In this document: in pieces, positions 8,456 to 17,262 of the stretch | How the letters are laid out: each line of letters starts with the position of its first letter | Numbering within the stretch: position 1 is the first letter of the stretch | Assembly: GCF_000787775.1 (NCBI RefSeq) | Contig: NZ_BBPM01000035.1 | Coordinates: 1-41,809, forward strand | Source of the DNA: Streptacidiphilus carbonis | Lineage (GTDB): Bacteria; Actinomycetota; Actinomycetes; Streptomycetales; Streptomycetaceae | DNA length: 41,809 nt | Direction: 5' to 3' | Translations under genes and position numbers: made by a program | The notes under the pieces: model-generated | The model's input: the letters and a program-made list of their open reading frames with translations, nothing else | Told to the model about the DNA's origin: nothing | Databases searched by the model: none

Positions 8456-9888
8456 GCGACACCTATCTCGGCATGCCCTCCTTCCCCGAGGCTGCCAGGG
8501 AATCGACCAAGGACACCCGGCTGCGGGCCAATCTGACCCATGCCACCCACACCATCCGCGACAAGCGGGCCAAGGCGGTGGCCGAGCTCGACGACTGGGC
8601 CCGGCTGCGCGAGGCGGGCAAGCGGATCAAGGATGAGACGCTGCGTCATCTGGACGAGCACCTGATCCGCCTGGAGCAGCAGGTGGTCGCGGCCGGCGGC
8701 ACGGTGCACTGGGCGGCCGACGCCGCCGAGGCCAACCGCATCGTCGCCGACCTGGTCAAGGCCATCGGCGGCGCGGACCCGGACAAGCGCGAGGTGGTCA
8801 AGGTCAAGTCGATGGCCACCCAGGAGATCGGCCTGAACGAGGCGCTGGAGGCGGAGGGCATCGCCGCCTACGAGACCGACCTGGCCGAGCTGATCGTCCA
8901 GTTGGGCGACGACCGGCCCTCGCACATCCTGGTCCCGGCCATCCACCGCAACCGCGGTGAGGTCCGCGAGATCTTCGCCGAGAAGATGGGGGAGTGGGGC
9001 CGTCCGGCCCCGGAGAACCTGACCGACCGTCCGGCCGACCTGGCCGAGGCGGCGCGGCTGCATCTGCGGGAGAAGTTCCTGCGCGCCAAGGTCGGTGTCT
9101 CCGGAGCCAACTTCATGGTGGCCGAGACCGGCACGCTGGTGGTGGTCGAGTCCGAGGGCAACGGCCGGATGTGCCTGACCCTGCCCGAGACCCTGATCTC
9201 GGTGGTCGGCATCGAGAAGGTGGTGCCGACCTGGCGGGACCTGGAGGTGTTCCTGCAACTGCTGCCGCGCTCCTCGACCGCCGAGCGGATGAACCCCTAC
9301 ACCTCCACCTGGACCGGCACCACGGACGGCGACGGACCCAAGGAGTTCCATCTGGTGCTGCTGGACAACGGCCGCACCGCCACCCTGGCGGACGAGGTCG
9401 GCCGCCAGGCCCTGCGCTGCATCCGCTGCTCGGCCTGCCTGAACGTCTGCCCGGTCTACGAGCGCGCCGGCGGCCACGCCTACGGCAGCGTCTACCCGGG
9501 GCCCATCGGCGCCATCCTCACCCCCCAGCTGCGCGGCACCGCCAGCGCCGTCGACGCCTCGCTCCCCTTCGCGTCCACGCTGTGCGGGGCCTGCTACGAG
9601 GTCTGCCCGGTGGCCATCGACATCCCCGAGGTCCTGGTCCACCTGCGCGAGCAGGTCGCCGAGGAAGGCGTGGGCCACCGCGCCGAGCGGGCCGCGATCG
9701 GGGCCGCGACCTGGCTGCTGGACCACCCGGCCGCCCTGGGCGCGGCCGAACGCGTGGCCGCCAAGACCCGAAAGCTGCACCCCAAACGGCTGCCCGTCGG
9801 ACCGGCCAAGGCCTGGACCGACAGCCGCGACCTGCCCGAATTCCCGGCAGAACCGTTCCGCGACTGGTGGAAGAAGAACCGCCGATGA
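8452..9888 (+). CDS. lutB: L-lactate utilisation protein B (Fe-S / LUD domain subunit)
   Basis: The 478-residue protein has an N-terminal LUD domain and a C-terminal ferredoxin-like region with two [4Fe-4S] motifs: C323-x2-C326-x2-C329-x3-C333-P and C378-x2-C381-x3-C385-P. LutB is the iron-sulfur electron-transfer subunit of the LutABC L-lactate oxidising complex. Conserved LUD stretches VGVSGANFMVAETGTLVVVE and LPRSSTAERMNPYTSTW are present. The frame is also open further upstream inside lutA, but ATG 8452 (MSDTYLGMPSFP) overlaps the lutA stop as ATGA and agrees with the family N-terminus. The end again overlaps lutC by ATGA, so lutABC are coupled. Confidence 0.94.
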   Translation: MSDTYLGMPSFPEAARESTKDTRLRANLTHATHTIRDKRAKAVAELDDWARLREAGKRIKDETLRHLDEHLIRLEQQVVAAGGTVHWAADAAEANRIVADLVKAIGGADPDKREVVKVKSMATQEIGLNEALEAEGIAAYETDLAELIVQLGDDRPSHILVPAIHRNRGEVREIFAEKMGEWGRPAPENLTDRPADLAEAARLHLREKFLRAKVGVSGANFMVAETGTLVVVESEGNGRMCLTLPETLISVVGIEKVVPTWRDLEVFLQLLPRSSTAERMNPYTSTWTGTTDGDGPKEFHLVLLDNGRTATLADEVGRQALRCIRCSACLNVCPVYERAGGHAYGSVYPGPIGAILTPQLRGTASAVDASLPFASTLCGACYEVCPVAIDIPEVLVHLREQVAEEGVGHRAERAAIGAATWLLDHPAALGAAERVAAKTRKLHPKRLPVGPAKAWTDSRDLPEFPAEPFRDWWKKNRR

Positions 9889-10526
9889 CCGCGCCCACGA
9901 CCTCCGCCCGCGATCGGATCCTGGCCCGCATCCGGGCCGCGGTCGCCGACGCCCCCGAACCGCCACCGGTGCTCCGCGACTACCGCGACAGCCACCACCC
10001 GGCCGACCCGGCCCGCCTCCTGGACCTGCTGGCCGAGAACCTGGCCGACTACCGGGCCCTGGTCCACCGCTGCACCGAGGCCGAACTGCCGGCCCTGATC
10101 GGCCGGATCCTCGCCGAACGCGGCTCGCACACCCTCCTGGTCCCGGACGGCGTCCCCGAGCCGTGGCTGACCGACGCCCGGGTGGACCTGGTGCGGGACG
10201 ACCCGCCGCTGGCACCCGACCGCCTCGACGCTGTGGACAGCGTGCTGACCGGCTGCGCCCTGGCGATCGCGGAGACCGGCACCATCGTGCTGGACGCCGG
10301 ACCGGGCCAGGGCCGCCGCGCGCTCACCCTGGTCCCGGACCACCACCTGTGCGTGATCCGTGCCGCCGACCAGGTCGTCGCCTCCGTCCCGCACGCCATG
10401 CCGCGACTGGACCCGGCACGTCCGCAGACCTGGATCTCCGGTCCCTCGGCCACCAGCGACATCGAACTCGACCGCGTCGAAGGCGTCCACGGCCCGCGCA
10501 CCCTGGAGGTCGTGCTCGTCGAATGA
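9885..10526 (+). CDS. lutC: L-lactate utilisation protein C (LUD domain)
   Basis: The 213-residue LUD-domain protein is the third subunit of the LutABC complex. Features seen are the start MTAPTTSARDRILARIRAA, the core GCALAIAETGTIVLDAG followed by RRALTLVPDHHLCVI, and the C-terminal SGPSATSDIELDRVEGVHGP motif that defines the family. The start ATG 9885 overlaps the lutB stop as ATGA. It is the last gene of the operon; 43 bases after its stop comes a strong intrinsic terminator. Length is typical of actinobacterial LutC. Confidence 0.93.
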   Translation: MTAPTTSARDRILARIRAAVADAPEPPPVLRDYRDSHHPADPARLLDLLAENLADYRALVHRCTEAELPALIGRILAERGSHTLLVPDGVPEPWLTDARVDLVRDDPPLAPDRLDAVDSVLTGCALAIAETGTIVLDAGPGQGRRALTLVPDHHLCVIRAADQVVASVPHAMPRLDPARPQTWISGPSATSDIELDRVEGVHGPRTLEVVLVE

Positions 10527-10569
10527 GCCCCCGTGCCTGAGCCGCGGCAGTACAGCGCCCGCCTCCCGG

Positions 10570-10608
10570 CCGCCACCGCCCCCCGTTCCGCTCGGGGGGC
10601 GGTGGCGG
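10570..10608 (+). terminator. Intrinsic terminator of the rha/lut operon
   Basis: A perfect 15-bp GC-rich stem (10570-10584 with 10594-10608) encloses a 9-base loop, GTTCCGCTC. It is followed by CTTTCAACGTTT, only a short run of T as is usual in actinobacteria. It separates the catabolic operon from the importer operon. Confidence 0.85.
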
Positions 10609-10610
10609 CT

Positions 10611-10622
10611 TTCAACGTTTCA
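10611..10622 (-). promoter_or_regulatory. Possible upstream LacI-type operator, distal
   Basis: Read on the minus strand this is TGAAACGTTGAA, a full left half and centre of the operator consensus with a degenerate right half (9 of 12 positions). It follows the terminator directly and lies 45 bases from the next copy at 10656-10667. Confidence 0.4.
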
Positions 10623-10655
10623 ATGGGACTGCGCAACCGACGGCGGTGACGTTAT

Positions 10656-10667
10656 TGAATCGTGTCA
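10656..10667 (+). promoter_or_regulatory. Possible upstream LacI-type operator, proximal
   Basis: TGAATCGTGTCA matches 10 of 12 positions of TGAAACGTTTCA, and the symmetry extends outward to ATTGA...TCAAT at 10654-10669. Its centre is 167 bases upstream of the promoter operator centre at 10823-10834, close to 16 helical turns, which suits repression by looping. Function is inferred from symmetry and position. Confidence 0.5.
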
Positions 10668-10779
10668 ATCCGGGAATGCTGCCCCGCCGACACGCATCTG
10701 CGCAGGTCGGAGTCGGTCTGCCGATCCAGGTGAACCGCTCCGAGCAGCAATCTGGCTGAATCGGGACATCGAGCATCCC

Positions 10780-10808
10780 TTGACGCGCCCACAGCCCGAA
10801 GCTAACTT
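10780..10808 (+). promoter_or_regulatory. Promoter of the rhamnose importer operon
   Basis: A -35 box TTGACG (10780-10785), a 17-base spacer and a -10 box TAACTT (10803-10808). The -35 hexamer is identical to that of the rhaI and first rhamnosidase promoters. The expected start is near 10815, a few bases before the operator at 10823-10834. Confidence 0.7.
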
Positions 10809-10822
10809 CACGGCAACTCCTT

Positions 10823-10834
10823 TGAAACATTTCA
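10823..10834 (+). promoter_or_regulatory. LacI-family operator of the importer operon
   Basis: TGAAACATTTCA is symmetric apart from its central CA and differs from the perfect copy at 17310-17321 by a single base. It starts 14 bases downstream of the -10 box. Confidence 0.7.
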
Positions 10835-10874
10835 CAGCCCGGTCGCAGTAGCCCGGAGAGCCAGGAGACCTTCC

Positions 10875-12395
10875 ATGACCCACCCCGCACCGGACCAGGT
10901 CCCGGTCCTCGCGCTCGAGGGGGTGAGCAAGTCCTTCGGCGCCGTCCGAGCCCTCCGCGGGGTCTCCCTGCAGCTGTTCGCAGGCGAGGCGCACGCACTG
11001 GCGGGCGAGAACGGCGCCGGCAAGTCCACCCTGATCAAGGCGCTGGCCGGAGTGCACCGGCCGGACGAGGGCACCGTGCTGCTGGACGGCGAGCCCGTCG
11101 TCTTCCACGGCCCCGCCGACGCCCGGGACGCGGGTGTGGCCGTCATCTACCAGGAGCCGACGCTCTTCCCGGACCTGTCGGTGGCCGAGAACATCTTCAT
11201 GGGCCGTCAGCCGCGCCGCTCGCTCGGCCGGGTGGACCACCGGTCGGTCCGCGCCGCCGCCGCCGAGCTGTTCCGGCGGCTGGGCGTGGACCTGGACCCG
11301 GACCAGCCGGCCCGCGGTCTGTCCATCGCCGACCAGCAGCTGGTCGAGATCGCCAAGGCGCTGTCCTTCGACGCCCGGGTGCTGATCATGGACGAGCCGA
11401 CCGCCGCGCTGACCGGCAGCGAGGTGGCCCGGCTGTTCGGCGTGGTCCGCTCGCTGCGCGAGGAGGGCGCCGCGGTGCTGTTCATCTCGCACCGGCTGGA
11501 GGAGGTCTTCGCACTCTGCCAGCGGGTCACCACCCTGCGGGACGGCGCCTGGATCGCCAGCGAGCCGGTCGAGGGCCTCGGCGAGGACGACCTGATCCGC
11601 CGGATGGTCGGCCGCGATCTGGACGAGCTCTACCCCAAGCTCCCCGCCGAGGTCGGCGCGGTCGCGCTCAGCGTTCGCCGGCTGACCCGGGAGGGCGTCT
11701 TCACCGATGTCTCCTTCGAGGTGCGCAGCGGGGAGATCGTCGGACTGGCCGGCCTGGTCGGCGCCGGACGCAGCGAGGTGGCCCGGGCCGTGTTCGGCGT
11801 GGACCGCTGGGACGGCGGCGAGGTCCAGGTCGGCGGCAAGCCGCTGAAGCCCGGCGCCCCCAGCCTGGCCATGGCCGCCGGGCTCGCCCTGGTCCCCGAG
11901 GACCGCAGGGCCCAGGGGCTGGTGATGGGCATGTCCATCGAACGGAACATCAACCTCACCGGACTGCGGGCCACTTCCCGCGCCGGGGTGATGAACCGCG
12001 GCGGCGAGCGCAGCCGTGCGGTCGACTGGGCGGTCCGGCTCCAGGTGAAGTACGCCCGGCTGGCGGACCTGGTCGGCACTTTGTCCGGCGGCAACCAGCA
12101 GAAGGTGGTGCTGGCCAAGTGGCTGGCCACCTCCCCGAGCGTGCTGATCGTGGACGAGCCCACGCGCGGCATCGACGTCGGCACCAAGGCCGAGGTGCAC
12201 CGGCTGCTCTCGCAGCTCGCCGGCGAGGGCGTCGCGGTGCTGATGATCTCCTCCGACCTGCCGGAGATCCTCGGCATGGCCGACCGGGTGCTGGTCATGC
12301 ACGAGGGCCGGATCGCCGCCGAGATCCCCAGGGCCGAAGCCACCGAGCAGTCGGTGATGGCGGCGGCCACCGGCGTCACCGGGAGGGCGGCATGA
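10875..12395 (+). CDS. rhaT: Rhamnose ABC importer, ATP-binding protein (two ABC domains)
   Basis: A 506-residue ATPase of the ribose/xylose (CUT2) type with two tandem nucleotide-binding domains. The first has the Walker A motif GENGAGKST, the signature region [15 protein letters not shown] and Walker [12 protein letters not shown]. The second has a degenerate Walker A ([11 protein letters not shown]), the signature [15 protein letters not shown] and [12 protein letters not shown]. This pattern is normal for CUT2 ATPases. It energises uptake through the two permeases downstream. The substrate is inferred to be L-rhamnose from its neighbours rhaI, rhaM and the rhamnosidases, as in the rhizobial rhaSTPQ importer after which the symbol is given (not the E. 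coli RhaT symporter). AGGAG 8 bases upstream supports ATG 10875. Its stop overlaps the next start as ATGA. Confidence 0.88.
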   Translation: MTHPAPDQVPVLALEGVSKSFGAVRALRGVSLQLFAGEAHALAGENGAGKSTLIKALAGVHRPDEGTVLLDGEPVVFHGPADARDAGVAVIYQEPTLFPDLSVAENIFMGRQPRRSLGRVDHRSVRAAAAELFRRLGVDLDPDQPARGLSIADQQLVEIAKALSFDARVLIMDEPTAALTGSEVARLFGVVRSLREEGAAVLFISHRLEEVFALCQRVTTLRDGAWIASEPVEGLGEDDLIRRMVGRDLDELYPKLPAEVGAVALSVRRLTREGVFTDVSFEVRSGEIVGLAGLVGAGRSEVARAVFGVDRWDGGEVQVGGKPLKPGAPSLAMAAGLALVPEDRRAQGLVMGMSIERNINLTGLRATSRAGVMNRGGERSRAVDWAVRLQVKYARLADLVGTLSGGNQQKVVLAKWLATSPSVLIVDEPTRGIDVGTKAEVHRLLSQLAGEGVAVLMISSDLPEILGMADRVLVMHEGRIAAEIPRAEATEQSVMAAATGVTGRAA

Positions 12396-13435
12396 CGACC
12401 ACCGCGGAACCCGTGCGGGTCGCGGTCCCCCCGAGCGGGGGACTGCTGGACCGGGTGCTGAAGATGCGTGAGCTCGCCATCCTGGCCGTCCTGGTCCTGA
12501 TGCTGGCGGCCACCCAGATCGACAACAGCGCCTTCCTGTCCCAGCAGGGCATCAAGGACCTGCTGCTGAACGCGACCATCCTGGTGCTGGTCGCGGTCGG
12601 CGAGGCGATGGTAGTGATCACCCGCAATGTCGACCTGTCGGTCGGCTCGGTGCTGGGCATCACCGCCTTCGCGGCCGGCGACTTCCTCCAGGGCGGCGGC
12701 AACCCGCTGCTGGCGGTGGTGCTGGCGGTCGCCCTGGGTGCGGCCTTCGGCGCGCTCAACGGCCTGCTGGTGAGCATCGGTCAGGTCCCGGCCCTGGTGG
12801 TCACCCTGGGCACGCTCTACATCATCCGCGGCGTCGACTCCATCTGGGTCGGCTCCCGGGAGATCACCGCGAGTGTGCTGCCCTCCGGTTTCGTCGACTT
12901 CGGCCACAACGGGCTCTCCGCCCTGCCCTACCTGGCGGTGCTGGCCGCCGTGGTCCTGGTCGCGGTCGCCTACTTCCTGCGCAACTACCGCAGCGGCCGC
13001 GAGTTCTACGCCCTGGGCTCCAGCCCGGAGGCGGCCGGACTGGCCGGGGTGCCGGTCCGCAAGCGGATCCTGGCGGCCTACATCGCCTGCGGCGCCCTGG
13101 CCGGACTCGCCGGCGCGCTCTACCTGGCCCGCTTCGGCAACGTCGACTCCGGCACCGGCAGCGGCTACGAGCTCACCGTGGTGAGCGCCGTGGTGGTCGG
13201 CGGCGTCGCCTTCACCGGGGGATCCGGCAGCGTCTACGGGGTCGCCCTCGGCGCCCTGCTGCTGACCTCCATCAACAGCGTCCTGCCCTCGATCGGCGTC
13301 AGCTCGGTCTGGGTCCAGGCCATCGACGGAATCCTGCTGCTCCTCGCCATCGCGGTGGACCGGGTCCTGGCCCTGCGGGTCACCGGGGTGCTGCGCAAGA
13401 GGGCGGCAGAGACAAGGAGCGCCCGCCATGGCTGA
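12392..13435 (+). CDS. rhaP: Rhamnose ABC importer, permease 1
   Basis: A 347-residue integral membrane protein of the branched-chain/ribose permease family (BPD_transp_2). About eight to ten hydrophobic segments are visible. The family stretches are [37 protein letters not shown] and [19 protein letters not shown], the last including the loop that contacts the ATPase. The frame is open further upstream, but ATG 12392 overlaps the ATPase stop as ATGA and gives the normal N-terminus [12 protein letters not shown]. It forms the channel together with permease 2, with which it overlaps by 8 bases. Which permease is P and which is Q is assigned by gene order only. Confidence 0.87.
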   Translation: MTTTAEPVRVAVPPSGGLLDRVLKMRELAILAVLVLMLAATQIDNSAFLSQQGIKDLLLNATILVLVAVGEAMVVITRNVDLSVGSVLGITAFAAGDFLQGGGNPLLAVVLAVALGAAFGALNGLLVSIGQVPALVVTLGTLYIIRGVDSIWVGSREITASVLPSGFVDFGHNGLSALPYLAVLAAVVLVAVAYFLRNYRSGREFYALGSSPEAAGLAGVPVRKRILAAYIACGALAGLAGALYLARFGNVDSGTGSGYELTVVSAVVVGGVAFTGGSGSVYGVALGALLLTSINSVLPSIGVSSVWVQAIDGILLLLAIAVDRVLALRVTGVLRKRAAETRSARHG

Positions 13436-14507
13436 CACCGACATCGGCACCGGGACCGACAGCGCCACACCCTTCACCGCCCGACCGCGGTCCTTCCGGA
13501 TCGGCGACGCGGTCCGCTGGGACACCGTCGTCGGGGCGCTGCTGCTGGTCCTGCTGGTGTGCTCGTTCTCCTTCGTGGACAACTTCGGCAACGCCCTCAA
13601 CCTGTCCTTCCTGATCGGCAACACCCTGCCGATCGCCCTGATCGCCCTGCCGATGACGCTGCTGGTGGTCTCCGGCGAGATCGACCTGTCGGTCGGATCG
13701 ACCGCGGGACTGTCCGGGGCGGTGATGGGCGCGCTGTGGAACGCCGGCTACCCGATCGAGACGATCATCCCGATCTGCCTGCTGCTGGGCGTCGTCTGCG
13801 GGCTGGTCAACGGCCTGCTGGTGACCCGGCTGGGACTGCCCTCACTGGCCGTCACCATCGGCACCCTGGCCGCCTACCGGGGCATCGCCCAGATTGTGCT
13901 GGGGGCCAACTCGGTCACCGACTTCCCGCAGCAGTACCTGGACTTCGGCTCCGGGCGGATCGCCGGGACCTTCATCCCCTATGCCGCGATCCCCTGGGCG
14001 GTGCTGCTACTGGTGGCCGCGGTGGTGCTGCACGCCACCCCGGTCGGACGCTCGCTGTTCGCGGTGGGCGCCTCCGAGGAGGCCGCGCGCTTCAGCGGAG
14101 TGCGGGTCAAGCGGCTGAAGCTGTCCATGTTCGTCGCCACCGGCTTCATCTCCTCGCTGACCGGCGTGTTCTGGGTACTGCACTACGCCAGCGCCCGCTA
14201 CGACAACGCCACCGGCCTGGAACTGTCCGTGGTCGCCGCGGTGCTGCTCGGCGGGATCGACTTCGACGGCGGCAAGGGGACCCTGGGCGGCGCGGTCGCC
14301 GGGGTGTTCCTGCTCGGTGCGCTGCAGAACGTGATGAGCCTGGTCAATGTCTCGGCCCAGTCCCAGATCGTGGTCACCGGCGTGCTGCTGGTGATATCGG
14401 TCCTCGGTCCGCGGGTCGCCCGGCAGCTGTCCGTCGCCCACGCCCGCAGACGCACCCTCACCGCATCGGCGCCGGTGCCGGTCGCGACTCCGGCCGGGCA
14501 CACCTGA
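13428..14507 (+). CDS. rhaQ: Rhamnose ABC importer, permease 2
   Basis: A 359-residue permease of the same family as the preceding gene, with a hydrophilic N-terminus of about 30 residues and then repeated membrane segments. Family motifs are ALPMTLLVVSGEIDLSVGST, LGLPSLAVTIGTLAAYRGIA and VVAAVLLGGIDFDGGKGTL. It probably pairs with permease 1 as a heterodimer. It starts 8 bases before the end of permease 1, so translation is coupled. About 100 bases separate it from the binding protein, the widest gap inside this operon. Confidence 0.87.
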   Translation: MADTDIGTGTDSATPFTARPRSFRIGDAVRWDTVVGALLLVLLVCSFSFVDNFGNALNLSFLIGNTLPIALIALPMTLLVVSGEIDLSVGSTAGLSGAVMGALWNAGYPIETIIPICLLLGVVCGLVNGLLVTRLGLPSLAVTIGTLAAYRGIAQIVLGANSVTDFPQQYLDFGSGRIAGTFIPYAAIPWAVLLLVAAVVLHATPVGRSLFAVGASEEAARFSGVRVKRLKLSMFVATGFISSLTGVFWVLHYASARYDNATGLELSVVAAVLLGGIDFDGGKGTLGGAVAGVFLLGALQNVMSLVNVSAQSQIVVTGVLLVISVLGPRVARQLSVAHARRRTLTASAPVPVATPAGHT

Positions 14508-14509
14508 GC

Positions 14510-14598
14510 CGTCCCCTCCCTCCCTCCATCTGCTCCCTCCCTACGCATGCCACCCCCATCCGCAGGCTCCAGCCTGCCCCTGTGCTGCCCGCAGCAGC
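14510..14598 (+). other. Pyrimidine-rich spacer and small hairpins before the binding-protein gene
   Basis: The gap between the permeases and the lipoprotein gene starts with repeated CCCTCC units (14515-14541). Two small inverted repeats follow: GCAGGC/GCCTGC (14562-14567 and 14572-14577, loop TCCA) and GCTGC/GCAGC (14584-14588 and 14594-14598). Such hairpins upstream of a binding-protein gene often stabilise its mRNA; that role is inferred here. Confidence 0.4.
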
Positions 14599-14612
14599 GA
14601 GAGGAACCCGAC

Positions 14613-15710
14613 ATGACCCAGAGAATCGCCCCTGCCGGCCGTCTCGGCGTCGCCCTGGCCGTCACCGCCACCGTCGCCCTCGGGCTCAGCGCCTGTGGAG
14701 GCACCACCAAGAACTCCACCGACAAGGCGGCCTCCTCCGCCCCCGCCGCCGCGGTGGGCTCCTCCGCCGACCCGAACGCGTCCACCAAGACCGGGCTGAC
14801 CGTCGCCTTCCTGCCCAAGCAGGTGAACAACCCCTACTTCACCATCTCCGACAACGGCGGCAAGACCGCGCTGACCACGCTGGGCGAGAGCTACAAGGAG
14901 GTCGGCACCAGCAGCGGCACCGACACCGCCGGACAGGTCTCCTACGTCAACACGCTGACCCAGCAGAAGGTGTCCGCGATCGCGGTCTCGGCGCAGGACC
15001 CGGCCGCCCTGTGCACCGCGCTCAAGCAGGCCATGAGCAACGGCATCAAGGTCGTCACCTACGACTCGGACACCGACCCCGGCTGCCGGCAGCTGTTCAT
15101 CTCCCAGGCCAGCTCCGAGGCGCTGGGCCGCAGCGAGGTGGACCTGCTCGGCAAGCAGCTCAACTACACCGGTGACATCGCGATCCTGTCGGCCGCGCAG
15201 ACCGCGACCAACCAGAACACCTGGATCGGCTACATGAAGGACGAGCTGAAGAAGCCCCAGTTCGCCAAGATGAAGCTGGTCAAGGTCGCCTACGGCAACG
15301 ACGACGCGCAGACCTCGTTCCAGCAGACCCAGGGCCTGCTGCAGCAGTACCCCAACCTGAAGGGGATCATCTCCCCGACCACCGTCGGCATCAAGGCCGC
15401 CGCCCAGTACCTGTCCGGGTCCAAGTACAAGGGCGCGGTGCAGCTGACCGGTCTGGGCACGCCCAACGACATGCGCGCCTACGTCAAGAACGGCACCGTC
15501 CAGGGCTTCGAGCTGTGGGACCCGGCCAAGCTCGGCAGCCTGGCCGCCTACGCCGCCACCGCGCTGGCCTCCGGCCAGATCACCGGCGCGCAGGGCCAGA
15601 CCTTCAAGGCCGGCTCCCTGGGCACCTTCACCGTCGGCGCCCAGGGCGTGGTGGTGCTCGGCGAGCCGACCGTCTTCACCAAGTCCAACATCGACCAGTT
15701 CAACTTCTGA
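14613..15710 (+). CDS. rhaS: Rhamnose-binding lipoprotein of the ABC importer
   Basis: A 365-residue extracytoplasmic binding protein of the periplasmic-binding-protein I (ribose/autoinducer-2) type. Residues 1-28 are a lipoprotein signal with the lipobox LSAC, placing the lipidated cysteine at 28. A Ser/Ala/Thr-rich linker follows to about residue 60. The mature domain begins LTVAFLPKQVNNPYFTISDNGG and contains TLTQQKVSAIAVSAQDPAALC, KVVTYDSDTDPG and GFELWDPAKLGSLAAYAA, as in rhamnose binding proteins. ATG 14613 is chosen over an upstream in-frame codon because AGAGGAA lies 8 bases before it and the signal peptide then has normal length. It captures L-rhamnose released by the rhamnosidases and delivers it to the permeases. 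Confidence 0.9.
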   Translation: MTQRIAPAGRLGVALAVTATVALGLSACGGTTKNSTDKAASSAPAAAVGSSADPNASTKTGLTVAFLPKQVNNPYFTISDNGGKTALTTLGESYKEVGTSSGTDTAGQVSYVNTLTQQKVSAIAVSAQDPAALCTALKQAMSNGIKVVTYDSDTDPGCRQLFISQASSEALGRSEVDLLGKQLNYTGDIAILSAAQTATNQNTWIGYMKDELKKPQFAKMKLVKVAYGNDDAQTSFQQTQGLLQQYPNLKGIISPTTVGIKAAAQYLSGSKYKGAVQLTGLGTPNDMRAYVKNGTVQGFELWDPAKLGSLAAYAATALASGQITGAQGQTFKAGSLGTFTVGAQGVVVLGEPTVFTKSNIDQFNF

Positions 15711-15729
15711 CCGCCCGCCCCACCCCGTG

Positions 15730-15765
15730 TGCGGGTGCCGCCACCACCCGGTGGCGGCACCCGCA
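15730..15765 (+). other. Perfect 16-bp hairpin between the binding-protein gene and rhaM
   Basis: Bases 15730-15745 pair exactly with 15750-15765 around the loop ACCC. No T run follows, and the ribosome site of rhaM (GGAG, 15771-15774) begins 6 bases after the stem. It could act as a partial terminator or as a 3' stabiliser that keeps binding-protein mRNA more abundant than the genes around it. Confidence 0.75.
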
Positions 15766-15780
15766 GAACTGGAGCACGCC

Positions 15781-16101
15781 GTGCAGCGCGTCTGCTTTCT
15801 GCTGAAGGTCCGCCAGGACCGGCTGGACGAGTACCGCGAACGGCACCGGGAGGTGTGGCCGGAGATGCAGGCCGCGCTGACCGCGGCCGGATGGGGGAAC
15901 TACTCGCTGTTCGTGCGTGAGGACGGCGTGCTGGTCGGCTATCTGGAGACCGAGGACTTCGAGGGGGCCCGGGCCGCCATGGCCGGCACCGAGGTGAACG
16001 CCCGCTGGCAGGCCGAGATGGCGGAGTTCTTCGATTCCCCGGACGGCGCTGCGCCGGATGCGGCGATGCGTCCCCTGACCGAGGTGTTCCACCTGGTCTG
16101 A
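15781..16101 (+). CDS. rhaM: L-rhamnose mutarotase
   Basis: A 106-residue protein of the RhaM/RhaU family, which interconverts the alpha and beta anomers of L-rhamnose so that the isomerase receives its preferred form. The sequence follows the family throughout: MQRVCFLLKVRQDRLDEYRE with RHREVWPEM, GWGNYSLFVREDGVLVGYLE, NARWQAEMAEFF and MRPLTEVFHL. I chose GTG 15781 because it gives the exact family N-terminus and has GGAG 6 bases upstream; longer in-frame versions add unrelated residues from the hairpin. It is the last structural gene of the importer operon. Confidence 0.93.
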   Translation: MQRVCFLLKVRQDRLDEYRERHREVWPEMQAALTAAGWGNYSLFVREDGVLVGYLETEDFEGARAAMAGTEVNARWQAEMAEFFDSPDGAAPDAAMRPLTEVFHLV

Positions 16102-16150
16102 CGGGTGACTTGGCGCTCGAACGCGGGCGTGACCCCATACGATGAGCAGT

Positions 16151-16176
16151 CACCGGAGGTCCGGAACCCTCCGGTG
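16151..16176 (+). terminator. Candidate terminator or leader hairpin before the LacI gene
   Basis: CACCGGAGG (16151-16159) pairs with CCTCCGGTG (16168-16176) around an 8-base loop. It lies 50 bases after rhaM and about 27 bases before the regulator start. It may end the importer transcript or fold in the leader of the regulator mRNA. No T run follows. Confidence 0.4.
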
Positions 16177-16202
16177 TCGGCATGAGGCGGCAGGACGGGC
16201 GC

Positions 16203-17231
16203 GTGGCACAGATGGTGGGTATCAAGGACGTGGCCCGGCAGGCCGGTGTCTCGGTCGGCACGGTGTCCAATGTGATCAACCGACCGGACATGGTCTCCGA
16301 GGAGACCCGGTTCCGGGTCCAGGCCGTGATCGCACGCCTGGGCTATGTGCGCAGCGAGTCCGCCCGGCAGTTGCGGGCCGGTCAGAGCCGGATCATGGCG
16401 CTGCTGGTGCTGGACATGGGCAACCCCTTCTTTGTGGACGTGGCGCGCGGCGCGGAACGGGCCGCGCGGGCGGCCGGGCTCGGGGTGATGGTCTGCAACA
16501 GCGGCCAGAGCGCCGCCGAGGAGGCTGAGTACCTGTCGCTGTTCGCCGAGCAGCGGGTGCGCGGGGTGCTGCTGACGCCGTCCGACGCCAGCGGGCGCAA
16601 TCTGGATTCCTTCCGGCGCCACCGGATCCCGTTCGTGCTGGTGGACCGGGTGGCGGCCGGCTCGTCCGAGTGCTCGGTCTCGGTGGACGACGTGGCCGGC
16701 GGCACCCTGGCGGTCCGTCACCTGCTGGCCGAGGGCCACCGTTCGATCGCCTATGTCAGCGGTCCCGGCCATCTGCAGCAGATCAAGGACCGCCGGCTCG
16801 GCGCGCTGGCCGCCATCGACGAGGCGGGTCTGTCCCCGGAGGTCCTGCAGGACGTGCCGACCGAGGGCCTGAACGTCGCGGCCGGCCGGGACGCGGGCGC
16901 CAGGCTGCTCGGCCTCACCAGCCGGCCCACCGCCGTGTTCTGCGCCAACGACCTGCTGGCCCTGGGCGTGCTGCAGGCCTTCTACGCGGCCGGCGTCAGC
17001 GTGCCGGACGAGCTCGCCATCGTCGGCTACGACGACATCGAGTTCGCCGCGGCCGCCGCCGTCCCGCTCACCTCGGTCCGGCAGCCGGCCCTCACCATGG
17101 GCGCGATGGCCGCCGAACTGCTGCTGGAGGAGACCGACGACGAGGCCGGCACCCACCGCCACCAGCGGGTCGTCCTGCAGCCGGAACTCGTGGTGCGCAA
17201 CTCCTCCCTGGGCCGCCGCAAGCCGTCCTGA
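16203..17231 (+). CDS. LacI-family transcriptional regulator, probable rhamnose repressor
   Basis: A 342-residue protein with an N-terminal helix-turn-helix (GIKDVARQAGVSVGTVSNVI) and hinge helix (SESARQLRAGQS), then a periplasmic-binding-protein-like effector domain beginning RIMALLVLDMGNPFF. It contains GVLLTPSDAS, VSVDDVAGGTLAVRHLLAEG and FCANDLLALGVLQAF. GTG 16203 is preferred: AGGACGGGC precedes it and it gives a normal N-terminus. ATG 16182 and ATG 16212 are in-frame alternatives. Its place between importer and rhamnosidase genes, and the LacI-type palindromes at three promoters here, point to it as repressor of the cluster with rhamnose or a derivative as inducer. That is inferred. No operator copy is seen at its own 5' end. 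Confidence 0.9.
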   Translation: MAQMVGIKDVARQAGVSVGTVSNVINRPDMVSEETRFRVQAVIARLGYVRSESARQLRAGQSRIMALLVLDMGNPFFVDVARGAERAARAAGLGVMVCNSGQSAAEEAEYLSLFAEQRVRGVLLTPSDASGRNLDSFRRHRIPFVLVDRVAAGSSECSVSVDDVAGGTLAVRHLLAEGHRSIAYVSGPGHLQQIKDRRLGALAAIDEAGLSPEVLQDVPTEGLNVAAGRDAGARLLGLTSRPTAVFCANDLLALGVLQAFYAAGVSVPDELAIVGYDDIEFAAAAAVPLTSVRQPALTMGAMAAELLLEETDDEAGTHRHQRVVLQPELVVRNSSLGRRKPS

Positions 17232-17262
17232 CACCCGGAACCCGCTTCTCGCGTCGCTTCTA

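Noticed and set aside
16110..16143. Possible own promoter of the LacI gene (TTGGCG ... TACGAT)
   Set aside because: The spacer would be 22 bases, too long for a normal promoter, and no better -35 box was seen.
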